DNA of 64,000 bases, taken from NCBI GenBank assembly GCA_949825025.1, contig OX463785.1, positions 18,229,971 to 18,293,970 on the forward strand, read 5' to 3'. The translations under genes and the position numbers were made by a program. This DNA is from Siphlonurus alternatus (Eukaryota; Arthropoda; Insecta; Ephemeroptera; Siphlonuridae). Below are positions 13,313-26,400 of the stretch, piece after piece (the stretch's first letter is position 1; each line of letters opens with the position of its first letter). The notes beneath the pieces are model-generated. The model was not told the DNA's origin and ran no database searches. It saw only the letters and a program-made list of their open reading frames with translations.

Positions 13313-14052
13313 CCAATGTTTTTAAGAAAAATGCAACTTTTTGAAAATAAAAAAAAAAAAAAAAAAATCAGCGATGATATTCAAAATCATGTTTTTTATT
13401 AAAAAAATATATCTCAATTTTTAAATATAAATACATTTTTTCAGGTTTTCAATTATTTGTACAGGTTTTTGTAATGTTTGTCATGTTACCTCAAAAATTC
13501 CAAACATTAATTGTTAGTGAGTCTATACTGTATACTCTTATAACCTTTTTTTTTTTAATTTAATTTATAAGAAACTTGATGAGCATTTATTATTGTTACT
13601 TAAAAATTCTAACATACAAAATGAATGTAATTTTAAAAACGTGTAAATGTATCAGAGAAGTCCTGCTAATGTGTATATTTATTATATCTGACGCCAAACC
13701 AAAGTTAATTATTTAGACCCTTGCATGGAGGCGTTTAACTATGTACTGATAGAGAGTATGATACATATATTATAGGGAGGGATATTTTAATGAAAAATTA
13801 ACTTCGATTTTTTTACTAAAAAATTGCAATGTCGAGAGTTTCATTTATTTAAAGGTTTTGTCATTGTATCCTACACTATACATTATATATGTACATGCAA
13901 TGCAAAGGAATACGTAAATCTATACGTAAATGTATTTATAATTAAAAAATAGTTATTTTTATTAACTGCATAGCTGTTTGAATACCGACCGGCCTATGTA
14001 ATTTTTAAATCCGAAGAAACATCGACTTCTATTATTTGATAATCAAGACAAC

Positions 14053-14373
14053 AATGGAGTATCGTCCTCAATTTTTTTTATTGCAGAAATGGATAGAGCG
14101 TGCAAAGTTATGCTACCCTGATTTTTTTCAGATTTTTTTGAGACCTGGAACTATTTTTAAAAAATTACTGAAAGTCCTTTTTGTGACGTCACGCGGTGGC
14201 AAGTCCTATCTTTTTCTTAAGGAGCGGCGTCTCGTGACGTCACGAAAAGGAATTTCAATAATTTTTTAAAAATAGTTCCCGGGATCTAAAAAATCTGAAA
14301 AAAATCAGGGTAGCATAACTTTGCACCCTCTATCCATTTCTGCAATAAAAAAAATTAAGGACAATACTCCATT
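14053..14373. mobile_element. Foldback MITE family A, copy 1
   Basis: A symmetric element with termini AATGGAGTAT/ATACTCCATT and the family signature TTGCAGAAATGGATAGAG near each end. Arms run through GCAAAGTTATGCTACCCTGA to TGACGTCACG on both sides of a short unique core. There is no real protein. Related copies are at 26401, 31659, 46789 and 53017. Confidence 0.8.
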
Positions 14374-15689
14374 TATGTCAATAAATCTTGTGTATACGAT
14401 ATATATTATGTGTTGCTACAATGCTCCTTGTGTAATTGTATTGCTACCACTTAATTCTCATTCAAAATATTTGACGAATTTGAATACTATAGTATTGAAA
14501 AGTAGGTAAATTATATTTTCTTCCTTAAATGTATGTAAATTATGTATGTAAAATTAATTTTAGTTTTAAATAAGTAATATAAAATATAAGTTAATTTATA
14601 AAATGTTTTTAAATTATGAAAGATAATAAAATGTTAAGGAATTAACAATAAAAAAAATTAATAAAAATCTACTGTTTTTTTCTGTACGTCCCTTATGCAA
14701 AATCCAATTTTTCCAGAATGCTAATATGGAATAGCCGATTTACAAATAATATACAGATATAAATATTAATTAAAACTACCTTTGAAACATAGAAGTCATA
14801 ACTTAAAAATTATTACCAGGAAGAATTTATATTGCAAATGACTGCAGGTATATTCAATAATAGTAATCGTTATAATTATTATATCAAATCCTCAAATCAA
14901 TGTATAATATTTATAAAATTTATTAAATTAACAGTATTAACACCTTTTTTTCTTATAATTTTTTTAAATTTAATTTTAAAAGTTATAATTATCAATAATA
15001 CAAAAAATAGAAAAGAAATTAAACTTTATTGCGGTTAAGCATGCAAGCCCATTCTTACCTTATTGTCTTTTTTAATATGAATAATATGCTCCCCTTATAT
15101 ATATTTGATAAGACGCAATGAAATAATATTGAAATTTCAGTCAACAAAAAATATTACCCCCTTGTCTCCTACAAAACATTGAAAAATAAATAAGAAAAGA
15201 AAAACATTATGGTCAAGATTTCCATCTTTATTTTCAATATTAAAATAACTTTTTCTGATATATAAATGAGGGAAAATCTTACAATCATGATGATTTCTTG
15301 ACTCAAAGATTCATTGAAGCGATACTTTAATAACCAAAAGAAAAAGTTATTCAAGTGAAGATTTTCTTATTGTAAGTTTTTTTTTTTTTTTTACCCTAGA
15401 CTATCATGATGTTTATTGATGTGCAAATAAATCTTCTTCGTCATCGTAATATTCTTGCGTGAGAGAATACAACATCTGGGCAGTGTTTGAATGCCATGCT
15501 AACTGTATTGATATTAATATGACGATGAAGTATATTATCAAACGGGAGATGAGGCTTCAAACGCAAAACTGTGGACAACTATTTATCTTGTTTACAAATC
15601 TTTTAAAACATTTCTTTTCAATATAATAGTAAAAGATTTAATATTTTTTTTTATTGCATGATTTTATGGAGGTATGAATATAGATTCTT

Positions 15690-16140
15690 ACCCACCCTTT
15701 CATTATATATGGTATAATAGCTTGGGGATTTATCGAATCTGGAGCAATGACTAAATTAACTAAAATGCAGAAAAGGATTTTGAAACGCATGAAATTTGGT
15801 GAAAAGTTTAAAGAGACTGATAATATGTAAAAATATTGGAAAATACTACCTGTGAACTCTCAAGCAAAACATATTTCTTAATTTATGAAAAATATTTTGA
15901 TGAATCTTTTAAATTACCAAGAATTCATCATCACAATACTCGTTTATTATATACTTTAGATCCTCTTATTACACCAAAAAGTATAAATAGATTCAATGAT
16001 CGAACATGGAAATATATAATACCACGTATCTGGAATGAAATGCCTTCGGCAATTAAAGATTTGGAATGTAATCGTACGATAATAAAAACAAATTAAGGAA
16101 TGGCTTCTTTCCATTTTATAGTAATCGTGCATGTCAGGAG
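15690..16140 (+). pseudogene. Decayed non-LTR retrotransposon ORF2 C-terminus
   Basis: Two adjoining frames encode parts of the C-terminal region of a CR1/Jockey-like reverse transcriptase. The first has an HPFIIYGIIAWG motif followed by KLTKMQKRILK, near 15695-15830, and ends at a stop. The second, near 15836-16130, has HHHNTRLLYTLDPL and NRTWKYIIPRIWNEMP, which match the usual HNTR...IWN.LP block. Stop and frame changes show it is dead. The catalytic YADD region is absent, as expected for a 5'-truncated insertion. No target-site duplication could be defined. Confidence 0.65.
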
Positions 16141-17064
16141 GGAAAAAAAAAAAAATGTAAAAATATCTATAATACTATTTGAGCTCCTAAATTCTGTAAA
16201 GTATAATTTATTTTCGCCTTTGTTTACTATTATATTTGATTACCATTATGTGTTATATGATTAATGAAAAATATACATGTCTTTTTGTTTAAATTGAAAG
16301 TTAATTCATAAAAATTAGTACTAAAATAAATAATCTTTCATATAATGATCATTAAAGTGGTGATTGTATGAGAAGTAATTTCCTTAGTATTATTCATGAA
16401 TTTTGTTTTGTCTCACTTTCTTTTGTATATTTCGTTTCTGATATAATAGCTGAAATATAAATTATTATGTTTATTTATAAATTGGTTATGTTAAAATTAT
16501 AATTTTTGTTTCTTAAAATCTTGAAGAACCAATATGTATTCTGTAGCGGCCGACAGGGAGAGTATATCCCTGGCTGGTACAATATCATGTAATAAAAAAA
16601 AATTAATTAATTTGCTATTTATGTTTTACTTTAAAATATGATTCAACTGCATTTATTAAATATTTAATATTAGACTATTGACTTAACCAAGAGCTACTGT
16701 ACTGTACACAAGTATGGAATGTCGGTAACAACCAAACAATTAATTTAATAAAAAATAATTATTTTTTAATATAATTTAATTATTTAAATTGTAAATTTAT
16801 ATGATTTATTTTTGAACTATTTTCTTTTTATGAATGAAATTTTGTTAGTACATTTTCATTCGTAGTATATTACAAAAGACCATTAATTTATTGAATGGGA
16901 ATTTTATTAATGCTTTTTCATTAAGCTGAGAACAGTAGAAGGTTAAAATAATGAATATTGACATTAATTTAATCGGTCATGTAATTATAATGTATTATAT
17001 GAGTATATATTAATCCATTAGTTGCAGAAACCTCAAATCTACTAACCATTTCAAGAACTATTAT

Positions 17065-17395
17065 AATGGACAACATACATGAAATTTTTTTATTGCAGAA
17101 ATGAATAGAGGGTACCAAATTATGCCACTCTGAATTCTTTTAGATTTTTTTGAAACCCAGAGCTATTTTTAAATAATTATTGAAAGTGCGGCCACGCCCC
17201 CTGGAGGCGTCAATAGGCGTCCAGTCTCTATCCTTTTTATTAAGGCTGCAGGGGTGCCAACTGATATCACAGGACTTTCAATAATTTTTTAAAAATAGTT
17301 CCGGGTTTCAAAAAAATCTGAAAAAATTCAGAGTAGCATAATTTTGTACCATCTATTCATTTCTGCAATAAAATTTTTTCATGTATGTTGTCCAT
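17065..17395. mobile_element. Foldback MITE family B, copy 1
   Basis: The ends are AATGGACAACATACATGAAA and its inverse, TTTCATGTATGTTGTCCATT with a few extra T. Inside are TTGCAGAAATGAATAGAG and AAATTATGC arms, with a core containing GGCCACGCCCCCTGGAGGCG. Both ends are flanked by TA, suggesting a TA target site. A second full copy is at 51785, with partial copies at 23458 and 39638. Confidence 0.8.
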
Positions 17396-17533
17396 TACAT
17401 AATATATAATAATTTCCATATTTCACTAACTTATAGTTATGTATAACACTTCTTCTGGGGAATAAAATATGACAATAAATTGTTATATTTTGAAATAAAA
17501 ACACAAAAGGTACAATTTCACCAATGAATTTTA

Positions 17534-17888
17534 TTAAGGGTAAGGTAACGCCACCAATGTTAAAAAAAATCCCTCTCACAAAAATTCTGAAAAAAATTTA
17601 AAATGTTCTTCTCTACACCCCCTATCAGTACCTAAAATATCAGGTATACAAATACGATCTAGTTTTTGAGTTATAAATTTTTAAAGTTGACTACTTTAAC
17701 ATGGAGAAATGAAACTCCCATATTAAATTGGTAAACTTTAAAAATTCATAACTCAAAAACTAGATCGTATTTGTATACCTGATATTTTAGCTACTGATAG
17801 GGGGTGTAGAGGAGAACATTTTAAATTTTTTTCAGAATTTTTGTGAGAGGGATTTTTTTTAACATTGGTGGCGTTACCTTACCCTTAA
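17534..17888. mobile_element. TTAA-bounded palindromic MITE family D, copy 1
   Basis: It is bounded by TTAA on both sides (17534-17537 and 17885-17888), with inverted ends GGGTAAGGTAACGCC/GGCGTTACCTTACCC. The arms, about 170 bp, are nearly perfect and include AACTCAAAAACTAGATCGTA and its inverse. A TTAA target site is characteristic of piggyBac-type elements; that assignment is inferred. Degraded copies are at 32301 and 43017. Confidence 0.75.
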
Positions 17889-18807
17889 AACATAAAAAAA
17901 AAAACTGCACTGGAGTTATATTTGCACACAGTACTATAGAAATATTACACTGACAAAATCTTTATTAATTTCATTAAAAATATTAATTTATATAACATGC
18001 ATGCATGTTCAGAAAAGTGGATAGAAACAATTCAAATAACATTTCTTGAAAAATTATGAAAACATACCACCCTTTACTTTAAAAATTAAATTAAATTATA
18101 CTTTAACTAGAAGATAGTACCTCCACATCTTTTCAGAAAATGTTTAATCTGAATTATAACTTACACTGAATAAACCCTCATGCCCCAATTCTCTCTTCAA
18201 TGCACTCAAAAAATAGTAAGAAGCAAAATCATATCAATTTTCTTGTTCAAATTAAAATAAATACAATTTTAAAATTTCTTTTTAAAATAAATTAATAAAA
18301 AATTACAGCATTATAAAAAAGAAGAACAATATTGCAAAAAACTCATAGCTATCGTCTCAAATATAAAGTTAATTTAAAATTGTAATTATAATATTAACCA
18401 CAAGCCAACCTTCTATAATGTGGGACAAATTAACTTTTAATATATTAATCATAAACTTTTTTTTTCCTCATTACAGTAAATAGCTTGCGAAGAACACAAT
18501 TTGATTGTGAAAATTCTGAAAGTTCGGACAACTAAACAGTTTTAATATCAATATTGCAAATCAATGAAACACTGTAAAATCAAAAATACAAAAGTAGCTA
18601 CTGAATCTTAAAAAGCTTACCTTTAGTCCACATTTTTTTTTTAAAAATATTATTACACTATTACATTAATTTTTAACGTTGCTTTTCAAAACTAACTTTT
18701 TGAGTTGTCAAAACTGGGAGCATATTATACATAAACAATTGCTTGACCTTGCAACACACCTTGGTGAGACAGAAGAGAGAAATGGGACACGGTAATACGG
18801 ACACTTT

Positions 18808-21800
18808 TCAGATCTTGACCGCCTTTAGCTTACGATGAAGCTCCTCGAATTTGAGGATCTTACGGATGAAGAATTCTCCGTAACGGTGGGCAACCTTTGT
18901 GTCTGCAATGTGGATCATGTCATGGTCAATGTAGAAGTCGAGCTGGAACATGTAGAGAATTGTTAGAAACTGGTACATGTTTAGTACACGGTAGTTCATG
19001 TTGTGGGGTATTTGTGTAGGAAAAGTGGGTGAGGTAGGAATAAAATTATTTCCATTTTTCTCATAATATGTTTCTCAAAGAGCAAAAAAAAAAAAAAAAA
19101 TAAATAAATAAATAAATAAATTTGGAGATTTAATTTTAGATTAGTAAATAACAAGTTAATATTATTTCACTCTCAACATTTCCAATTACAAAAAAAAAAA
19201 AAATAAAAAAAAAATAATAAAAAAAAAAAAAAAATAGAAGTGCAAGATTGCAGCAAAATTTTAAAAATTAATTACATTTAAAAGTAATTGCATTTTTGTC
19301 TCCCTTTTGCTTATACCCCCCTCCCCCACATATGTCTGGATATACTATATCAAAATATTATATTAAAAGGGGGATGAAAAATTACTTTATTAAATTCTGC
19401 TACTAATAACATAACATCAGATAAAAAAAATATATACATTTCCTTTGATGTAGAAGTTCCTTTATCAATACAATGGCTTGTTGCAAGACTGTGAAAGTTT
19501 TGTTTGATTGAAAAATGGAGTACACTGAATAGAAAAAAGGAGTTTTATAAGAAGTTAGATTAAAAAAGAAATAAAATAACTTTTGTACGGCATTTTGAAA
19601 GAAAAAAAATCACAAAGAAATAAAATGTATCAAAAGATGGAAATAAAATTTATTTTCTCAGCAAAAATCACTGGCAATCACAAAATATGATTAATAAACA
19701 GAGAATTTTTATACATCTTTCAGACTTAGAAACTAAAAAAAAAAAAATTAAATTATAAAGACAAGATATTGAATACTGTATTTTAAAACCTTTTCTTTTT
19801 TTTTGCTTCAACTGAACCCTATTGAAGGGTGCTGGTCACAAGGACTAAATTTAACTTTTCGGCTCTACGTGAACCTCACCTAGCATATTGCTTAGAGATT
19901 TGTGGGTCCTTTCCAAAAACAAACAGAACTAATAGTTTAGTTAGTAATACAGTAAAAACTTGTTATTACGTAACTTGTTATAAGGTAAAAACTCTATATT
20001 GAGTACATAACGGAGTAAAGGTCCCGTAAAAAATAATTAGTATTGTAGGTATAGGAAAAACTTGATATAAGGTATACTTGATATAAGGTAAACCCAATTT
20101 CCTGGGTCCCTTGACTTTATGCAATAACAAGTTTTTACTGTATATCAATCCATCATCTGCTAGGTTAATTTTGTATAATTTTCTTTAAAACAGCCACACT
20201 CACCTCTGAGCCTGACTGGAAGTGTCCCTCAAGGCCTGAGGCCCCCTTGCTCCACACGAGGTTCTTCATTTTGTGTTTGAAGCACAGCAGGTGGATCGTC
20301 AGCTCTTCTACCTCCTTGCCGAGATCAAACTTGTTGAGGGCCACGCTGTCTGCGCCCGCAGCTCCTGCAGCCTCTTGCCGAGCCTGCTGGGCCATGAACG
20401 TAGCCAGCTTGCTTACTGGCAGCGTAGTGTACAGCTTCAGGTAGCTGTGAGGGAACATTATTGCCATTATTCACAAGGTCAAGGTGAGTCAATGGATACA
20501 AAGAGGTACTGATGGGTGTGTATTATAACGTCTTGCTGTTTTCATGGAATAACAATAAAATATAATGGAATAATAAACAGTAAGACACTTTATATGCTCC
20601 CATCGGTACATACAGTATACATTTTAGAGAACAGTAATAGAAGGTTTTATTTATTTCAATTCTATTTTTGGTTTTTGCTAATTACCGCTACCTTTGAAAG
20701 TTTGTCAAAAGATAATTTATTAAACTTCATTTTAAAATTCAATATCTCGTCAATATTTGCATCTTAATTTGGATAATTGTAAGAAAGTTTGATCTTTATA
20801 GCCTTTTTATCTTTTCTGATAAGATTAACATTTCTTTCTAACAAGTAAAAAAAATATATACAAACAGTGTATATATATATATATATATATATTAGTTATT
20901 AAACTCCCTTTCTACAATGTTGACAAAATTTCTGCTACTGAATCAGCTTGAAAATTAAAAGAACAATGCATGACAATCAATCTAGTACACAGTTGGGTCA
21001 CAAAATTGAGTATGAACCGTATCTGGCTACAAAAATCTACACAATATGACTCAGATTAAGTCCCCTCCCTCAAGACTTTCCACAGTGAAGTATTGATGAC
21101 GTACCTGCGAATGGTGGGCAGCATCTTCTGCTGACGCACTTCATCCATGAAGACGTTGGTCTGGTGCCTCATGGCCTCCTTGACGGAGTCCTCGGTGGAC
21201 TCAGAGCCCGAGCCCGGACACAGGAACTTGGGGCAGCCAAACACGAAGCACTGCTCAAACTCCTGTACAGACAAGGGTGGAGTCAGTGATACAGTTGCAG
21301 TTAACAAAGAATAAAACAAATTTGATTTTTAATAAAAATATTAATATACAGTACAATGTACTGTATATTAAATGATTAAAACAACCAGAAATTACATATC
21401 TTCCTGCAAAAATACACTAAAACATTAGAAGGCAACAATGGAAAAAGTTGGTTTAGCACCGAACCGAAAGACAATGATTTTTTTATTTTATTTTTTTACA
21501 GATTTGAATAGAGAGCCTTGAGTTATGTACTGTCAATTTTTTACAGTTTGTTTTTCCAAACTTCTAACACCCTTAAAATTAAGAGAAAAGACATTGTGAC
21601 AACTTGCATGCTAAATTTTTTGCTTGAATATGATGTCACAGCACTTTGAAGCACAATTTTAAGGTTTTTACAATGGTAAAAAAATGATAATAAATAACCA
21701 GAGACGCCCTTTTCAAATCTGCAATAAAAAATTCTACGGGGCTATTTATTAACACAAGAAAGGACAGAAAACTGGTGTCTAGAAAGAAGATAACTAACCT

Positions 21801-23388
21801 GCAGGTCTCCGTACTGCATCTTGTACATCTTCTCGTGGAAGTTCTTCTCTCGGAGTGCCTGCTGGATGCTCTCGTCAACACACATGGGGTGCAGCACCAG
21901 GCAGATGGCCAGCAGAGTGTACATCTGGTCCGTCTGCTTGTTGATCTGTTGACGATAACAACAGGTAAGTAAAGGTTGCATGTTGATACCATGAATGATT
22001 GAAAAATAATGTACAGAAATAATCCAAAATCTTGATTTAGTTAGGATGAGTCCTAAAGTATGAGGTTCATAAAAACTACAAGTTTTTTATCTCTCTATTT
22101 TGCAAATTAAGAATTGTATTATCCTCACTAATAGACAACTTTCATTAATTTGTTATTGCACATTTGGATAGAGGATATTGAGTTTTTTTACTGTCAATTC
22201 TTTTCAGATTTTTCTGAACCTTCCAACACCCTCAAATTCCAGAGGAAAGACATTGTGACGTCATAGTCATGCAATGTCTTTCCCTTTGCTTGCATGTTAA
22301 ATATTTGCATGACTATGACGTCATAGCTTTTTGCAGCATGATTTTAAGGGTGTTTGAAGATTTAAAAAAAAAATAATAATAATAATAATAAATAAATGAA
22401 AAAATATGGCTCGAGGTCTTCTTTCCAAATATGCAATAAAATGAAAGAAAGGTTCTCCATTTTATTAAGATTGATCACAAGCAGACGGGTCTCACCTGGT
22501 CATTCTGGTAGGACCTGGTCTGGAAGAGCTGCTTGGTGCGCTGGATGTACAGCAGGATGGAGCTGAACGTCTGGATGGCGTCAGCGTACCTCCTCATCAT
22601 CATGTAGGCAAAGCCCACGTAGTACGACGTGGAGATCTGGCACGCAGGCACGTGCGAGTACTGCAACAAAGCGTAGAGTAGGTTAGAGACAGTTCTTACT
22701 ACAGGGGTGTGATAATTAATGGAAAAATGTATCATGACAAATGTTCAGTAATTTCTGTTGGTGTTATATTACTGTTTCTCATTTTTAATTTTTAAAAGAC
22801 AGGTCTATCATTTCTCAGAATAATGATTTAATATTTGCACTATAACAGAATTTGGGGAAAAAAGGGGGTAAAATACACACTCATGGGTGAAAAAACTTTA
22901 CTAAGGAACATAATAAATATATAATAAAATCAAAGTATTTTCAATCAAGTGAACAATTAATTACTAGAATAAACAAATAAATCAACATAATTTATCAATG
23001 AATACAGCAATTAAAAATTAAATAAACAATATAACATACAGATATGCAGCCAATCAGGTCCTAAAAGGGGTGTGGGTTCAAACCACACCCGTGTAGTCAG
23101 GGCGTACAATTCCTTGCCTCACTCTGCAAGGTATCATTTGCCTGATGTGTGATATGCTTTTGCATATATATCAATTATGTGTTTGTTGTTTTATTAATTG
23201 TTTAACATTTCATTTTATTATATTGACGAAGTAGTTACAATATCATTGTCTGATTTATATTATTTTCTTTCGGTGAATGTACGCATTTTGTGTATGGACT
23301 TTCGTCTTTTGCATTCACCAATTGGGTTTTGTATATGTTTATTTGTTAATATTTTCTCTATACTTTGTATTTTTAAACCCAATAAACA

Positions 23389-23420
<32 letters not shown>

Positions 23421-26400
23421 ACCAGACCTTGGCATAACTTTTTAGCCTCTAATAAGCATGAAAAAAATCAGGGCAATATAATTTGATGCCCTCTATTATT
23501 TCTGCAATTAAAAATTTCATGCAGGGTGTCCATTGGATGAAAAAAATTAACAAAAAGTAAAAAAATAACTACTGTATTATATCGTCAACTTAAATTACCA
23601 TATCATCAACTTACCGGCACTTTCTTGTGGATCTCCATGTTCTCGAGGACCTTGATGGCCTGGTAGTAATCTCCTAGCAGAGAGTGGAGGCGCAGGAGGC
23701 CCACCAGACTGAAGTAGCCCAGCATCTTGTACAGCGAGTGACGTCCGAAGTCACCCGCCACTGATTCAGGGTCGCCACCACTGGCGTACACCTGCAGTTA
23801 CATGAACGTTAAGACACCTTTCTACGTCACCTGTGTCTTCCTTCACCTTAGTAAGCATTAGTAACTACAAAAGATACCTCTAAATGAAGCTAAAGTAAAG
23901 TTGTTGTCTCAGAAAATTTCAATTTGTGGCCTTGTTAATCACCATGCCTCATAAGAATAACACAGGGAATAGCGAGTAACAAGACTGAAAAGGGGGAAAT
24001 TTTCCAAGGCAACGAGTATACATTATTTATTTATTGACAAAAACTACTGTAAATAGTCCTAAATTGATGTTATTATTTATATGTTTCAGCCTAAAAAAAA
24101 TAAATATTTCTATACAAAAGAGCATTCTGAAAGCTTAAAAATATATCAAAACAATTTTTAATAGAAAAAAAATAGAAGACAATATTGGAATAAATACTGT
24201 ACTTTATTCAACAAAATTTGAATGATGTGGAGTAATAGTTCTTATAAATAGAAAAATTCTCAGAGGCTTCACCAACTAATTACAGTAACTGACTACCGTC
24301 TGATTTCTATGTAAAATAAAAGCTAAATACACTACATTTATATTTTTTAAATTGAATTAAAAATACCATACAAAACCAACCAACCAACCTTCACCACCAT
24401 ACACCAGACCAATAATAATAAATAATAATAATAAAAATTGTGTTACTTGCTTTTAATCCTACCTCTAGTTGTCTCTTAATATTAGACTTGTCAACTAGTG
24501 AGTGCAGGACATTAAGCACACAGAAGACGTTCCACATCTTGTTTTGGTTGAGGGCCTCTACTTCCTCGCTCGACTTCTTGCCACCACGGGCCCGGTACTG
24601 GGCGAATGTTTGGAACTGGTACACAAACTCGTCAACGAGCTCCCACAGCCAAAGGTCCGGCAATTCCAGGGGGACTGGCTGCTGAGCATCTGTAAGGAGA
24701 GAGAAATAAAATCAGAGACAAAAATTTTGCTTGAAAAGGAGAAACCAAATAATAAAAAATAACAATACAGTAGTAGATTCAGTACTGCACGGACTTTTGT
24801 TTAAATATGGGATACGGTATAGACTTTACTAAAGGTACTTTTATATTCAAATTCAACCTAATAATAATGATTGTAGTACTGCACAAAAATATAAAATTTA
24901 ACAAAATTTATTTAGATAATACAAACTCTACCTCAAAATACAATAAAATAGATTTTCTAGATCGATAAATTTACAATATTTTGTGTTTACATTTTAAATA
25001 ATACTGCATTGCTTATTACTAATTTTTGTTAATGTTTATCATCACAGAACAAGTTAAAGAGCTTTTTTCATAGCCCTATCTCATGATCATGTTCTACTTC
25101 AAGCACAAATCTTGTGCACAACAGCAACTTACTGAGGATGTAGTTGAAGAGATCGCAGTAGTTGTAGAAAGACTGGACTCTCTGCTCAAAACTGGGACCT
25201 CCGGGGATGCGGGCGTAGATGTGACGGAAGTACAACTCTTTGTACAAGATCAGGAACACCTGAGTAGACGTAACTCGTTAGTGGCAGGTAAATAACATCT
25301 TGATTGGAATTCTGTCACTTCATTTACTGGGAATAATTAGTAGCTGGATTACAGAGTTAGATTTCTAATTTAAATTGTTGATATTTTTGTTAAAATACTA
25401 GCCTCTCAGACTCCTTCCTCTTCCTTAAAAAAAAAAAAAATGAACAAATTACTGTATGCACAGAGGGTCAGAAACATTTAACACCTTTTTCTGTGAATTT
25501 TTATATTCTTTGTGGCACAAAGATATTTTCTGATGGTTTCTGTTAATGTTTACATTCAGTCTATTTTCACAAATGTGATAAATTTTTTGAGATGGCACAT
25601 TAAAAGGAAGCCCATCTCTATCTGCACAACAGTAAAATAACCTTCACAAACGAGAAAAGCTGTGCTGGCTTATTTCATTATTTCACCAAATAGAGAGATG
25701 AACATACCGGGTCATTGTCAACGAGAGGGGCGATGTCAGACTCTTCGGGCCACGGCCGCTTGTCGAAGTACTGCTCCGTTAGTTTGGGGAAGCTGCAAGG
25801 TAAATGTAAGAAAAATTATCTCAATACAAATAAGCATGGAAATTTAACAAACAAAACAGTGCTTAAAATGTTCTGATCTCTAAGGTATATAGAGATAGTA
25901 AAAAAGTACTCGTGAAGCCCTGGAGATCAAAAGGGCTGTAGTGAATTTGGCATGTAAGCTGAATTAAAGGAGGGGAACCGCTTCAGCTTTTATATTTTTA
26001 TCGTTTTATAAATAATGTCAAACTTACTTGTGCATCAAAAAAATAGTCTCTACCCTCCGCCTTCCATCAGTTCAGCAGTTGACATTCAAAAAGCGCGCCA
26101 AAGAAAATTGGGGCTTATGACGTTAAGCGCCATGATAGGTCAAGCGCAACCAATCGTTGATCTTGACGTCATAATCCCTAATTTTCTTTGGCGCGCTTTT
26201 TGAATGCCAACTACTGAACTGGTGGAAGGAGCAGGGTGGTGACTATTTTTTTGGTTCACAAATAAGTTTGACATTATTTATAAAACGTTAAAAATATAAA
26301 AGCTGAAGCGGTTCCCCTCCTTTAAGCCTTACTTAATAATCTGAATAACGGAATTAAATGTAATTAACTGTTATTAACTGTATGATATTCTATATTTAAA

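Larger units (their letters stand above)
13313..18807. other. Gene-free interval between ro and eIF3L
   Basis: ro (plus) and eIF3L (minus) converge on this 5.5-kb interval. It holds family A MITE copy 1, a decayed non-LTR retrotransposon tail near 15690-16140, family B MITE copy 1 at 17065 and a TTAA-bounded palindromic element at 17534. The remainder is AT-rich with no coding signal; the 3' UTRs of both flanking genes should lie at its edges. Confidence 0.7.

Noticed and set aside
23041..23095. Functional tRNA gene
   Set aside because: Only a T-arm is present; no acceptor stem, D-arm or anticodon arm can be drawn.
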